A stretch of 64,000 nucleotides of DNA from JAPPLB01 sp965218555 (GTDB lineage: Bacteria; Acidobacteriota; Terriglobia; Bryobacterales; UBA6623): positions 5,456,001-5,520,000 of the forward strand of contig OZ244625.1 in assembly GCA_965218555.1 (NCBI GenBank). Reading direction: 5' to 3'. The position numbers were made by a program, and so were the translations under genes. Shown here in pieces: positions 48,397 to 57,406 of this stretch. Under the pieces are notes generated by a model. It was given only the letters and a program-made list of their open reading frames with translations, was not told where the DNA came from and did no database searches. How positions within the stretch are numbered: the first letter of the stretch is position 1; each line of letters starts with the position of its first letter.

Positions 48397-48652
48397 CTAA
48401 CTAATACGACTTATCTCCTGCTGGATACGGCACTCGACGACAATCATGTCGAGCGAATCGCAATCGAGCAGTTCTTCCTCGCCAACGAATTTCACGCCCT
48501 CGAAATGCTCTTCGGCCTGCCGCTGTAGTCGGTGTTCGCCACCAGTGCGCGCATTTGCTGCCCAGATGGCCGTGCTGGGCGCCGAAGATGTCGACACGGA
48601 TTGTCTCGGTAGCCCCGTAGAAGGAATTTCCTTCGGCCCCGACTGAGCCCAT
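48397..48652 (-). pseudogene. Gfo/Idh/MocA-type oxidoreductase remnant
   Basis: Two frames together give the N-terminal Rossmann part: IRVDIFGAQHGHLGSK in one frame, then FEGVKFVGEEELLDCDSLD and MIVVEC in another. These match the nucleotide-binding loop and the following strand of the family. The rest, including the EKP motif and C-terminal domain, is absent. A frame change falls near 48540. Probably a decayed copy of a gene such as those at 33583 or 34905. Confidence 0.5.
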
Positions 48653-48708
48653 GTTGTTCCCTCAATAACGGAGCGCTCGTGTGCCGCGAAACGACAGAGG
48701 GAGCGACC

Positions 48709-49665
48709 CTATGCGGTCAAAGGCCTCAGATATTCGTAACTTCGTCGAATCGCCTCTTCGACGGACATGACGCCTTCAAACGCCTGATGTACCGTCACGT
48801 ACCCGCGGTAGTCGATGCTGTGCAGCGTTTCGAATACCTCTTCGAAATCGCAGCCACCCTCATCCCACAAGCCGATGTGATCGACACCCACCTTGCCTTT
48901 GCCCCAAGTGCCGATCGCCGCCTCACCCTCGGGGTTGAGCCGGTGGTTCTGGACGTACACGTTGAAGATATAGTCCTTCACGGCGAGGATGCCGTTCCTG
49001 CCGTAATCTTCACCGGCTACAAACCAGTTGGCCGGTTCATAGATGATGCCGAAGTTTTTACGACCCACTTTCCTGAGCACGTCCACCGAGCCCTCGACTG
49101 TTTCGAACAGGCTCGAGTTGTGCGCTTGGTGGGCCAGGCGGATGTTGCGCTCCTGCGCTTCGTCCGACGCCTTTTGCGCCCATGCGATGTCCTCTTCCTT
49201 CTTCATGCAGATACGGATCAAGTCCGCGTCGAAGGCCTCGGCGAGATCGAGATAGGGCGTGATGTTGCGCAAGCCGTCGGGGCCGTTCTCATCATTCTGC
49301 GGTACGAAAAAATCACCCGTCACCATCGACACGACCATGCCGGCGTCGTGGATGGCCTTGCTGATGCGTTCGATCTCTTCGGGCGCGGTATGCGTACCGG
49401 CCTGCGAGGCGCGCATGCAAAGCGCCTGATAACCGTTTTCCCGCGCGAGTTGGATGAGTTGATCGATCGTCAGCGAGGCTTCGCGCTTGTTGTCGAACTT
49501 CTCGGCGACACGGACGGACATCGAGAGTTTCATGCGGGGCTCCGCCGAGGTCTTGGCGTCACCGGATGCGGTTTCGGCATCCTGCGTATGCGATGAGCAG
49601 GCAGCCAGGGCAGCCCAACCAAGAGTTGCGCCCATGAGTTCCCGGCGCGTCGACTTGCTGTTCAT
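48709..49665 (-). CDS. Sugar phosphate isomerase/epimerase-like TIM-barrel protein, Tat lipoprotein
   Basis: 318 aa. Tat motif TRRELM (residues 6-11) and an AAC-SS lipobox (Cys about 23). TIM-barrel blocks include RLAHQAHNSSLFETVEGS and VDHIGLWDEGGCDFEEVFE. The GIIYEPANWFVAG stretch is the metal- or substrate-site region. It is distinct from the gene at 43746 but belongs to the same exported group. It is 38 bp upstream (in gene order) of the remnant Gfo/Idh and 38 bp downstream of module 6's DUF1501. Substrate unknown. Confidence 0.88.
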   Translation of the reverse strand: MNSKSTRRELMGATLGWAALAACSSHTQDAETASGDAKTSAEPRMKLSMSVRVAEKFDNKREASLTIDQLIQLARENGYQALCMRASQAGTHTAPEEIERISKAIHDAGMVVSMVTGDFFVPQNDENGPDGLRNITPYLDLAEAFDADLIRICMKKEEDIAWAQKASDEAQERNIRLAHQAHNSSLFETVEGSVDVLRKVGRKNFGIIYEPANWFVAGEDYGRNGILAVKDYIFNVYVQNHRLNPEGEAAIGTWGKGKVGVDHIGLWDEGGCDFEEVFETLHSIDYRGYVTVHQAFEGVMSVEEAIRRSYEYLRPLTA

Positions 49666-49703
49666 TCCTACCTCCTGAAGGCCGAGTCCACTGTGGAAGA
49701 AAC

Positions 49704-51146
49704 TCAGGCCAACATTTTTTGAACGACGTTTCCACTGACGTCGGTTAAGCGGAAATCTCGGCCGAGGTGACGATACGTCAGCCGGGTATGATCGAACCCA
49801 AGACAGTACAGGATCGTCGCTTGCAGGTCATGAATCTCGATCTTGTCTTCGACAATGCTCAGCCCCACTTCGTCCGTCTTGCCGATCACCGGCCCGCCTT
49901 GGATGCCGCCGCCGGCCAGCCACATGCTGTAGCCCTTCGGGTGGTGGTCGCGGCCGGCCGTCTCGGCTTCCTCGGGACGCCGTAGCTCGGCCATCGGCGT
50001 TCGGCCGAACTCTCCTCCCCAAACGACGAGTGTGCTGTCAAGCAGTCCACGCTGCTTCAAATCGCGGATGAGCGCGGCCGCCGGTTTGTCGGTCATGCCG
50101 CAGTTCTTCTTGAGATTCTTGTTGAGGTTGCTGTGGTCGTCCCAACTGGCGTGGGCGAGCATCACGAAACGTACGCCGCGCTCCACCATGCGGCGGGCAA
50201 GCAGGCAATTCGTACCGTAGGGCTTTGTGAGTTCCTCATCGATGCCGTACATTTCTCGGATGTGCGCCGGCTCATCACTGAAGTCAAGCAGGTCCGGTGC
50301 GGCAGCCTGCATGCGGAACGCCAACTCGTAGGACGCGATGCGGGAGGCGATTTCCTGGTCTCCCGTCGTCTGGTAGCGTTCTTCGTTGAGCGCTCGCAGG
50401 GCGTCGAGATCGGCGCGCTGCATCTTGCGGTCGACGCCCTCGGGATTCGACAGATAGAGAATGGGATCGCCCGAACCGCGAAAAACGACGCCCTGGTAAG
50501 TCGAGGGCATGAAACCGCTCGACCAGTTGCTGGCTCCGCCGCTTGTGCCGCGCCCTGAGCTGAGAACGACGAAACCGGGCAGGTCCCGCGATTCGCTTCC
50601 AAGCCCGTAGGTGACCCAGGCGCCCAGCGTCGGGCGGCCCATCAGCGTGTGCCCGCTCATCAGAAGCGACTGGCCGGGATGGTGGTTGAAGGCGTCGCTG
50701 TGCATCGACCGAATCAGGCAAATGTCGTCGACCATCTCCGCCGTATGCGGCAACCAATCGCAGATTTCGATGCCGCTTTCCCCGTGCCGCTTGAACGCGC
50801 GTGGGCTGGCCATGACCTTGGCGCTCGGTTTAACGAAAGCCAGCTTGAGGTCTTTGGTGAGCGATTCCGGAAGCGGTTTGCCGTGCCACTTCTGCAGTTC
50901 GGGCTTGGGATCGAAGAGATCCATCTGGCTCGGGGCGCCCGCTTGAAACAGGAAAATGACGTTCTTCGCCGAGCCTTCAAAGTGCGGCTTGCGAGGCGCG
51001 AGAGAGTTCGACGGCTCGAGATCCGTTGAAGCCGTACGGCCTTCGATCGCAAGCAGATGGGCAAGGCTCGCCGCACCCAGCCCTCCCAAGCACCGGTCCA
51101 GAAAATCCCGGCGTGTCTGGATACGTTGAAACTCAGCTAGGGTCAC
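49704..51146 (-). CDS. DUF1501 protein, Tat-exported (module 6)
   Basis: 480 aa from GTG 51146, preceded by GGAG nine bases upstream; ORF continues to 51209 but overlaps the cytochrome gene. Tat motif TRRDFL at residues 11-16. Family blocks: NVIFLFQAGAPSQMDLFDPK, GEFGRTPMAEL, GRDHHPKGYSMWLAGGG, and GRDFRLTDVSGNVV at the end. Paralog of modules 4 and 5 (shared opening and ending). It follows its cytochrome gene after 5 bp. Confidence 0.94.
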   Translation of the reverse strand: MTLAEFQRIQTRRDFLDRCLGGLGAASLAHLLAIEGRTASTDLEPSNSLAPRKPHFEGSAKNVIFLFQAGAPSQMDLFDPKPELQKWHGKPLPESLTKDLKLAFVKPSAKVMASPRAFKRHGESGIEICDWLPHTAEMVDDICLIRSMHSDAFNHHPGQSLLMSGHTLMGRPTLGAWVTYGLGSESRDLPGFVVLSSGRGTSGGASNWSSGFMPSTYQGVVFRGSGDPILYLSNPEGVDRKMQRADLDALRALNEERYQTTGDQEIASRIASYELAFRMQAAAPDLLDFSDEPAHIREMYGIDEELTKPYGTNCLLARRMVERGVRFVMLAHASWDDHSNLNKNLKKNCGMTDKPAAALIRDLKQRGLLDSTLVVWGGEFGRTPMAELRRPEEAETAGRDHHPKGYSMWLAGGGIQGGPVIGKTDEVGLSIVEDKIEIHDLQATILYCLGFDHTRLTYRHLGRDFRLTDVSGNVVQKMLA

Positions 51147-51151
51147 GCGGA

Positions 51152-53782
51152 TCACTCCCTGGTGATGAACTCGTCCGTATTGAGCAGAACGCGGCTCAGA
51201 CCCACCCACGCAGCGGCGTCCAGTTTCTCGACCCCATCGATGTCTGCCGGGAAGAGTGAGGCGAGCATGTCCTGATTGCTGTCCAGTTCCGCCTTCCGCT
51301 GATCATAATAGGCCCGCAGACCTTGTCTCTCCGTGGGACTGGGGAGACGCGCCATGCAAAGACGATAGGCGTATTCGAGCCGATCGTCGAACGATGAACC
51401 GGAACTCTCGATCAGAATGCGGGTCGCCAACGCGCGCGAAGCCTCGAAGAACACGGGGTCGTTGAGCAGATTCAACGCCTGGAGCGGGGTATTGGAACGC
51501 TCGCGCCGACATTGGGTGACCCGCGTCTCGGGAACATCGAAATTCATCAAGAACGGATAAGGTATCGTCCTCTGGAAATGGACATAGAGACCGCGCCGGT
51601 ACCTCTGCCGCCCCTCGCTCTCATTCCACTGGACACTGTTGGAGTACGCGAGATCAGCCACGCCCTCCGGCATCGGCGGGCGCACGCTGCGCCCCCCGAT
51701 TTTCGGATAGAGCAATCCGCTCACCGCGAGCGCGCTGTCGCGAATCAACTCCGCCGGCAGACGAACGCGCGTCTGCCGAGACAGCAACTCGTTGTTCGGG
51801 TCCCGTTCCTGAAGTTCAGGGCGGACATTCGATGACTGGCGGTAGGTCGACGAAGTTACGATCCGCTTGTGCAGCTTCTTGAGACTCCACCCGTGCTCCA
51901 TGAATTCCGCAGCCAGCCAGTCCAGTAGTTGGGGATGGGTCGGCCGCTCGCCCCGCGTACCGAAATCTTCGGAGGTGAGCACCAAACCACGGCCGAAATA
52001 CTCTTGCCAGATCCGATTGACGGTGACGCGGGCCGTGAGCGGGTTCTCGCGCGAGACCAGCCAGCGAGCCAGATCGACTCGCGTGGCTTGACCCTCGGCC
52101 CGCAAGGGCGGAAGAAAGCTGGGCGTGTTCGGGGCGACCGGCAACCCGGTGCGGTCCCACTGTCCGCGCAGGTGAACGTGCGTCTGTCGGGGCCGTTCGC
52201 GCCGGCGCACCGCCATGGCCCGACTTACGTCGGGAAACTCCTTGTCCAGCTCATCGAGCTTGCTGTACAGCTCCTTGAAACGCAGTTCTTCGTAGCGATC
52301 TTTGGGGATGACTCGATGGTAGTTCTGGATGAAGAACCTGGTCAGCCCGTATTGCTCCCGCTCGGTGCGGACAGCAGGGGGCTTGTGCAGAATCTGGTGG
52401 CCATGGTCCAGGACAAGAGGCAGGATGTCATATGTGAGATCCCAGTCGGTCCAAACGCCGGGCTGCCTGGAGGCTTCGAGCAGCTTGGCTTCCCAAGGCT
52501 TTTGCAACTCGGGGACGTTGTGCTCGGCAAGCATCTTGGCGCGCTTGTCGAGATAGCTCGGCCGCTTGCGGAAATACGGCCCCCATTCGCCGGCCAGTGG
52601 GGCATCGATGTCGACCTCGTCAACGGAATTGAAGAAGGCATAAAGACGGTAATAGTCCCTCTGCGATATCGGATCGTACTTGTGATCGTGACACTGTGCG
52701 CATTCGACGCTCAGGCCGAGCCATACTGTCGCCACCGTGTTTGCGCGGTCGATTGTTTCCTCGAAGCGGGTCTGTTCGAGATTGATCCCGCCCTCGCGGT
52801 TCTTCAGCGTGTTGCGGTGGAAGCCCGTAGCGACGTGTGATTCCACCGAGCCGTCCTCCAGAAGATCCCCAGCAATCTGTTCAAGGGTAAACCGATCGAA
52901 CGGCATGTCCTGGTTCAAAGCATTAATGACCCAATGCCGATAGCGCCACGCGTGGGGACGGGAAAGGTCTTTTTCATAGCCGTCGCTGTCGGCGTAGCGG
53001 GCCTGGTCGAGCCAATGCTTGGCCCATTTCTCGCCGTAATGCTCCGAGTCCAGCAAGCGGTCAACCAGCCTTTCATAGGCGTCCGGGAGATTATCGAGCA
53101 GAAATCGCTCGACCTCCTCGGGCGCGGGCGGCAGACCAGTCAGATCGAGGCTGACACGGCGGACTAATGTGGCCCTGTCGGCGGTCTGTGAAGGCTCGAC
53201 ACCTTCGGCATCGAGTTTTGCGAGCACGAAACGATCAATGGCATTGCGGACCCACTGCCAGTTGCTTGCCCTCGGAAGGCGGGGACGAGCAGCCGGCTGA
53301 AAGCTCCAATGCCGCGACTTCGAAGCTTCCGTTTCGGATGCCGCCGTATCTGCGGAGTCCGGCCATGAAATGCCCTGGTCGATCCAAGCCCTCAGCAAGC
53401 CGACCTCGCCGGCTGTGAGTCGCTCGCCGACCGGCGGCATCACGACCTTGCTATCGGCGCCCGCTACCAGTTGAATCAAGCGGCTTTCGTTGCTCTTGCC
53501 CGGAACCATCACGGGTCCTGAATATCCGCCGCGCAGAGCATCTGTTTTGCGATCCAGCCGTAGACCGTTGATCTGTTGACCTTCGCCGTGGCACAGGTAA
53601 CACCGTGCACTCAGCAGAGGTTCAATGTCGGCCTGATAGTCAACCGGTCTGTCTGCTGAAGGGGGGAGTGACGACCCGTCTTGAGGACTTTGGGCTGAAA
53701 GCGGAACTAGTGCGGCGCAGATGAAACCAAAGAGGATCGGCAAGTAGAGGGATGGCTGGGAACTCACACGAGCTTCCTGCAT
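51152..53782 (-). CDS. PSCyt1/DUF1549/DUF1553 protein (module 6)
   Basis: 876 aa from ATG 53782, preceded by GGGAGAGGAAG; the frame is open to 53806. Signal peptide to about residue 31, heme motif CYLCH at about 61-65, DUF1549 from about 177 with CAQCH-DHKYDP near 361, DUF1553 about 577-860, ending RVLLNTDEFITRE. It is close in length and layout to module 4. The gene is preceded by a gene-poor 735-bp stretch. Confidence 0.93.
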   Translation of the reverse strand: MQEARVSSQPSLYLPILFGFICAALVPLSAQSPQDGSSLPPSADRPVDYQADIEPLLSARCYLCHGEGQQINGLRLDRKTDALRGGYSGPVMVPGKSNESRLIQLVAGADSKVVMPPVGERLTAGEVGLLRAWIDQGISWPDSADTAASETEASKSRHWSFQPAARPRLPRASNWQWVRNAIDRFVLAKLDAEGVEPSQTADRATLVRRVSLDLTGLPPAPEEVERFLLDNLPDAYERLVDRLLDSEHYGEKWAKHWLDQARYADSDGYEKDLSRPHAWRYRHWVINALNQDMPFDRFTLEQIAGDLLEDGSVESHVATGFHRNTLKNREGGINLEQTRFEETIDRANTVATVWLGLSVECAQCHDHKYDPISQRDYYRLYAFFNSVDEVDIDAPLAGEWGPYFRKRPSYLDKRAKMLAEHNVPELQKPWEAKLLEASRQPGVWTDWDLTYDILPLVLDHGHQILHKPPAVRTEREQYGLTRFFIQNYHRVIPKDRYEELRFKELYSKLDELDKEFPDVSRAMAVRRRERPRQTHVHLRGQWDRTGLPVAPNTPSFLPPLRAEGQATRVDLARWLVSRENPLTARVTVNRIWQEYFGRGLVLTSEDFGTRGERPTHPQLLDWLAAEFMEHGWSLKKLHKRIVTSSTYRQSSNVRPELQERDPNNELLSRQTRVRLPAELIRDSALAVSGLLYPKIGGRSVRPPMPEGVADLAYSNSVQWNESEGRQRYRRGLYVHFQRTIPYPFLMNFDVPETRVTQCRRERSNTPLQALNLLNDPVFFEASRALATRILIESSGSSFDDRLEYAYRLCMARLPSPTERQGLRAYYDQRKAELDSNQDMLASLFPADIDGVEKLDAAAWVGLSRVLLNTDEFITRE

Positions 53783-54517
53783 CTTCCTCTCCCTATCATT
53801 TCCCATCCCACCTTATCATCCGGAGCCGCGTCTCGCGATACGTCTACAACCTTTCGCGGGTCACCTCGCCAGTCATCCAATCCCCCGCGCTGATACGGCT
53901 TGAGAACATCCCCAACATCGTCGGCGGCAAAGACGACAGCGGCTTGCTTTGAAACCCTGGCGGCCCTCGCGGTACGGGAGAAGCCTGATACCATACGGCT
54001 CGTTGACAACGATGCCGTACTCAAGAAGGTCCGGCGGCAAGGCTTGAGCGATGGCGCCATATCGGGAATTGCGGGAGTGCTGCCCGAGTTGACAGTGTGT
54101 ATGTTTGCGCTTCACCAGGCAGGTGACGTCGGGTGCTTGCAAGCCTGCTCGCCAAAATTGACGGAGATCATCGGCCGGCCGGACCGCTTCCCGACCCCTA
54201 GCAGCCCGTGGTGCAAGTCACGCGGCGGCGTTACGCGCCCCAGGGCCGATAGAGCAACGTCCGGGCGCTTGAGGAACGCGGCACTGCGCTCTCCGCGAAG
54301 CCGACCGGAAGAGGCGCTTAACCCTTTGGGCGACGGACATTGGCTATCGTCGGCTTTGTCGTTCGTCGGAGGAGATCGACCCGGATCGCCATCCTCCTCA
54401 CTCCGCGCCGAGCGACCGCCAAAGACCGCCGCGCCTTCCACGGGACTTCCACCACGGGCTGCCAGGGGCTTGAAGTTCATCGCCGACGCCAGGACTTGCG
54501 GATTGTAGGACGCTCGC
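53783..54517. other. Gene-poor region upstream of divergent genes
   Basis: 735 bp between module 6's cytochrome gene and the hydroxypyruvate-isomerase-like gene. Frames here are short and overlap each other; one on the minus strand (53873-54142) and one on the plus strand (53900 onward) look partly protein-like, but no family block is placed. It probably holds divergent promoters and possibly a decayed gene. Confidence 0.4.
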
Positions 54518-55462
54518 ATGCAGCGACGACGCTTTCTTTCCGGCTTGGTTGCAGGCGCGGCCGTCCCGGCCACCCCGCAGTTCCATCCCCATGAAGCACA
54601 AGGCCTCCGACTTTCGGTCACGTGCGACATGTTTCGCGGCCCCGATGTCCGGCTGCCTTTCGATAATCCCGGACGTACCGATCCTCGACCACAGCCCGCC
54701 CGGAAGTATCCTCCGGAGCAAGCGCTGGCGCTCACTCACGCGAGCGGCTACCAGGGATTCGAGATGTTCAACTGGCGGGACCCGGCGGAGAGAGCCGCCT
54801 ACCGCGCGGCGCAGAAGAAGTACGGCCTCGAGTGCGTGTGCATCGTCGCGAACAAAGGCGTGCGAACTCCCGGTTGCAGTCTGGTCGATCCCGCGGAGCA
54901 CGAGGCCTTCGTAGAAGAGATCAAGAAGGCCACGGCCGCCGCGAAGGAATTCGGCGCTAAACGTCTCGTCGTCTTGAGCGGCATGACCCGCGAAGGGATC
55001 CCGCGGCGCAAGCAGTTCGATGCCTGCGTGACCGGTCTGCGAGCCGCCGTTCCCTGGTTGGAACGCAGCGGCATAACGGTCGTCATGGAACCGATCAACT
55101 CCCTCGTCACGCGGCCCGGCTTCTTTCTGGACACGGCCAGTGAAGGCTTCGCCATTCTCGAGCGCGTCGGCAGCCCCAACGTCAAGCTGCTGTTCGACAT
55201 CTACCACGTCCAAGTCCAAGAGGGAAACCTGATCCCGCTCATCCGAGACAACATCGACCTGATCGGGCATTTTCACATCGGCGACCATCCGGGACGCCAT
55301 CAGCCCGGCACGGGTGAGATCCACTACCGTAATGTTCTTCGGGCGATTCACGATCTCGAACAGGCCGGCAAGTTCTCAGGGTTCGCCTCGATCGAGTATC
55401 ATCCGACAGTACCGCTCGACCAGACGATGGGAGAGGTGCGGCAGCTCGGCAACTTCAATTGA
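54518..55462 (+). CDS. Hydroxypyruvate isomerase-like TIM-barrel protein, Tat-exported
   Basis: 314 aa. Short Tat-type signal RRRFL at residues 3-7, then AGAAVPA. Family blocks match hydroxypyruvate isomerase: MEPIN near residue 188, LLFDIYHVQ near 228, and HFHIGDHPGRHQPGTGEI near 250, with the metal and catalytic Glu/His residues. The cytosolic enzyme interconverts hydroxypyruvate and tartronate semialdehyde; an exported one would act on another keto acid or keto-sugar. First gene of a + strand run with DJ-1 and MFS genes. Confidence 0.9.
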   Translation: MQRRRFLSGLVAGAAVPATPQFHPHEAQGLRLSVTCDMFRGPDVRLPFDNPGRTDPRPQPARKYPPEQALALTHASGYQGFEMFNWRDPAERAAYRAAQKKYGLECVCIVANKGVRTPGCSLVDPAEHEAFVEEIKKATAAAKEFGAKRLVVLSGMTREGIPRRKQFDACVTGLRAAVPWLERSGITVVMEPINSLVTRPGFFLDTASEGFAILERVGSPNVKLLFDIYHVQVQEGNLIPLIRDNIDLIGHFHIGDHPGRHQPGTGEIHYRNVLRAIHDLEQAGKFSGFASIEYHPTVPLDQTMGEVRQLGNFN

Positions 55463-55511
55463 ACATCTGCGCAGACCGCGGAGCAGCTAGGAGGAGCACG
55501 GAGGAGAAACC

Positions 55512-56102
55512 ATGTCAAAGGTCTTGATCACCGTCGGCGATGCCGCTGAAGCAATGGACACGCTCTACCCGGTCTACCGGGTGCAAGAGGACGGTTTCGA
55601 AGTCGTGGTCGCCGGCCCGGAAGCCCGTGTCTATCCGCTCGTCATGCATGAGATTCCGCCCGGCTGGGATATTACCCGCGAGAGCGCCAGCTACCATCTG
55701 GAAGCGACTATCGCATTCGGGGACGTGATGCCGGAGGAGTACACCGGCATCTTCCTCACCGGCGGACGCGCCCCTGAGTACCTGCGCTACGACCAGGACC
55801 TGATGCGCATCGTGCGCCACTTCTTCGATGCCGACAAGCCCGTCTGTTCGGTCTGCCACGGCGCGGAGATCGTCGCGGCGGCCGATGTCATCCGGGGCAA
55901 GCACATGGCCACGATCCCAAAGTGCAAACTCGACGTCGAACTGTGCGGCGCCACGTTCGTCGACAAGGGCTGCGTCCGTGACGGCAACATGGTCACCGGC
56001 CGAGGCTGGTTTGACCAACACCTCTACATGCCCGAATTCATGAAGATGCTGAAGGAACAAGCCGCCAGGGAATCCGAACCGAAACTCTCGGCCACCGCAT
56101 AG
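55512..56102 (+). CDS. DJ-1/PfpI-family protein
   Basis: 196 aa. GGAGGAG lies just before the start. Residues 78-92 (GIFLTGGRAPEY) and the nucleophile elbow VCSVCHGAE (Cys about 115, His 116) define the class I glutamine amidotransferase-like DJ-1/PfpI fold. Members are deglycases, chaperones, proteases or isocyanide hydratases; the exact role is not given by sequence. No signal peptide, cytosolic. Spacing of 49 bp from the upstream gene and 18 bp to the MFS gene shows an operon. Confidence 0.9.
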   Translation: MSKVLITVGDAAEAMDTLYPVYRVQEDGFEVVVAGPEARVYPLVMHEIPPGWDITRESASYHLEATIAFGDVMPEEYTGIFLTGGRAPEYLRYDQDLMRIVRHFFDADKPVCSVCHGAEIVAAADVIRGKHMATIPKCKLDVELCGATFVDKGCVRDGNMVTGRGWFDQHLYMPEFMKMLKEQAARESEPKLSATA

Positions 56103-56120
56103 CCCTTTATCCGCTTTCGC

Positions 56121-57392
56121 ATGGAGACCGCCACCCAACGCGGCCCGACTCGACCGCAGGAAACTTTCTACGGCTGGTATATAGCGGCATCGTGCTTCTT
56201 CATCCTCGCCTTCACGGTAGGCATTCCGTTGTACGCCATGCCGTTCTACTACGACTACTTCATTGAGACGTTCGGGTGGAGCCGCGGTTCAACAACCGGC
56301 GGAATGGCTTTCGCGACAGTCCTCATCCTGCCGATCGCGGGTCTGTTCGTACATCGCTTCAGCACCCGAAAGCTGATCATCTTCGGCATGATCTTATGGG
56401 TCGTCGTGCTGAACGCCTTCGGACTCATGGGCGGCAGTCTTGTTCTCTACTATGCGATCTGGTGCGTTGTACAGACAGCCTACGTCTCCGCCGGGCCGAT
56501 CCCGAATCAGGTCATCCTTTCGCAGTGGTTCCATCGCAAGCGAGGTACGGCGATGGGCATCGCCTATCTCGGACTCGGCATGGGAGGCGCGGTTTCCCAG
56601 AAGTTCATCGCCCTCCCCTTGATCCAGCGCTACGGGTGGCAGGTCGCGCTCCGCATCTCCGGATTCCTGACGCTGGTGCTGCTTCCGATCCTGCTCTTCG
56701 TCGTCCGCGACCGTCCCCAGGAGAAGGGGTTGCATCCGGACGGGGACGCTATCGAACCACCAGAAGTCCGCGAGAAGCCGCTGAGCTTCGGCCGCCTGTT
56801 GCGACAGCGTAGTTTCTGGCTGCTCGCCTTCGGCAGTTTCTGCAGCATGGGCGCCATTGGTTCCGTGACGCAGCACCTGAAGTTGATGTTTCTTGACAAA
56901 GGGCTCGCTGAAGCGACGGTGGCCGATACAACATTCTTGTTGCTGATCTTCAGCAATCTCGGCCGCATCGGAATGGGCTGGCTGGCGGACCGCTTTCCAA
57001 AGAAGTTCGTGATGGTGGCAGCTTACTTTTTCGTCGGCCTGCCCTTGCCGATGCTGTTCTTCGCCGACCAACCCGGCATCCCGTGGATCTTTGCCATGAT
57101 CTACGGCTTCGGTCTGGGCGCGGACTTCATGATGATCCCGCTGATGGCTGCGGAACTCTTCGGGGCCAATTCTCTGGCGCGGGTGATGGGCATCATTCTG
57201 CCTGTCGACTCCATCGGCCTGACGCTTTTCCCCTTCGTGTTGGGTGTGATGCACGATCAACTGGGCAACTACAACGCGGCGTTGCTGATGATCTCCGCAC
57301 TCGCGCTGCTCGGCTCAGCGGCTGTTTCATTGCTGCCGAAAAAGACACAGCCGCCGGCAGAGGCTCTCTCGGAAGCCACCGTGACGGGATAA
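56121..57392 (+). CDS. Major facilitator superfamily transporter (OFA/monocarboxylate type)
   Basis: 423 aa with 12 hydrophobic helices and a central cytoplasmic loop (about residues 200-225). The first half has YDYFIETFGWSRGSTTGGM and the MFS loop RFSTRKLIIFGMI; then GPIPNQVILSQWFHRKRGTAMG and, in the second half, GRIGMGWLADRFPKK. This resembles the oxalate:formate antiporter and monocarboxylate carriers, so a small organic acid is a likely cargo. It would take up products of the exported enzymes (inference). The start at 56121 is only 18 bp after the DJ-1 gene. Confidence 0.9.
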   Translation: METATQRGPTRPQETFYGWYIAASCFFILAFTVGIPLYAMPFYYDYFIETFGWSRGSTTGGMAFATVLILPIAGLFVHRFSTRKLIIFGMILWVVVLNAFGLMGGSLVLYYAIWCVVQTAYVSAGPIPNQVILSQWFHRKRGTAMGIAYLGLGMGGAVSQKFIALPLIQRYGWQVALRISGFLTLVLLPILLFVVRDRPQEKGLHPDGDAIEPPEVREKPLSFGRLLRQRSFWLLAFGSFCSMGAIGSVTQHLKLMFLDKGLAEATVADTTFLLLIFSNLGRIGMGWLADRFPKKFVMVAAYFFVGLPLPMLFFADQPGIPWIFAMIYGFGLGADFMMIPLMAAELFGANSLARVMGIILPVDSIGLTLFPFVLGVMHDQLGNYNAALLMISALALLGSAAVSLLPKKTQPPAEALSEATVTG

Positions 57393-57406
57393 GGGCGGAA
57401 CAGGGC

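Noticed and set aside
53764..54142. Possible gene on the minus strand upstream of module 6
   Set aside because: Two partial frames could be one broken gene, but neither has a family block that can be named, so it is only described as a gene-poor region.
54398..55351. A 317-aa minus-strand frame opposite the hydroxypyruvate-isomerase-like gene
   Set aside because: The plus-strand gene has all family motifs; the opposite frame has none.
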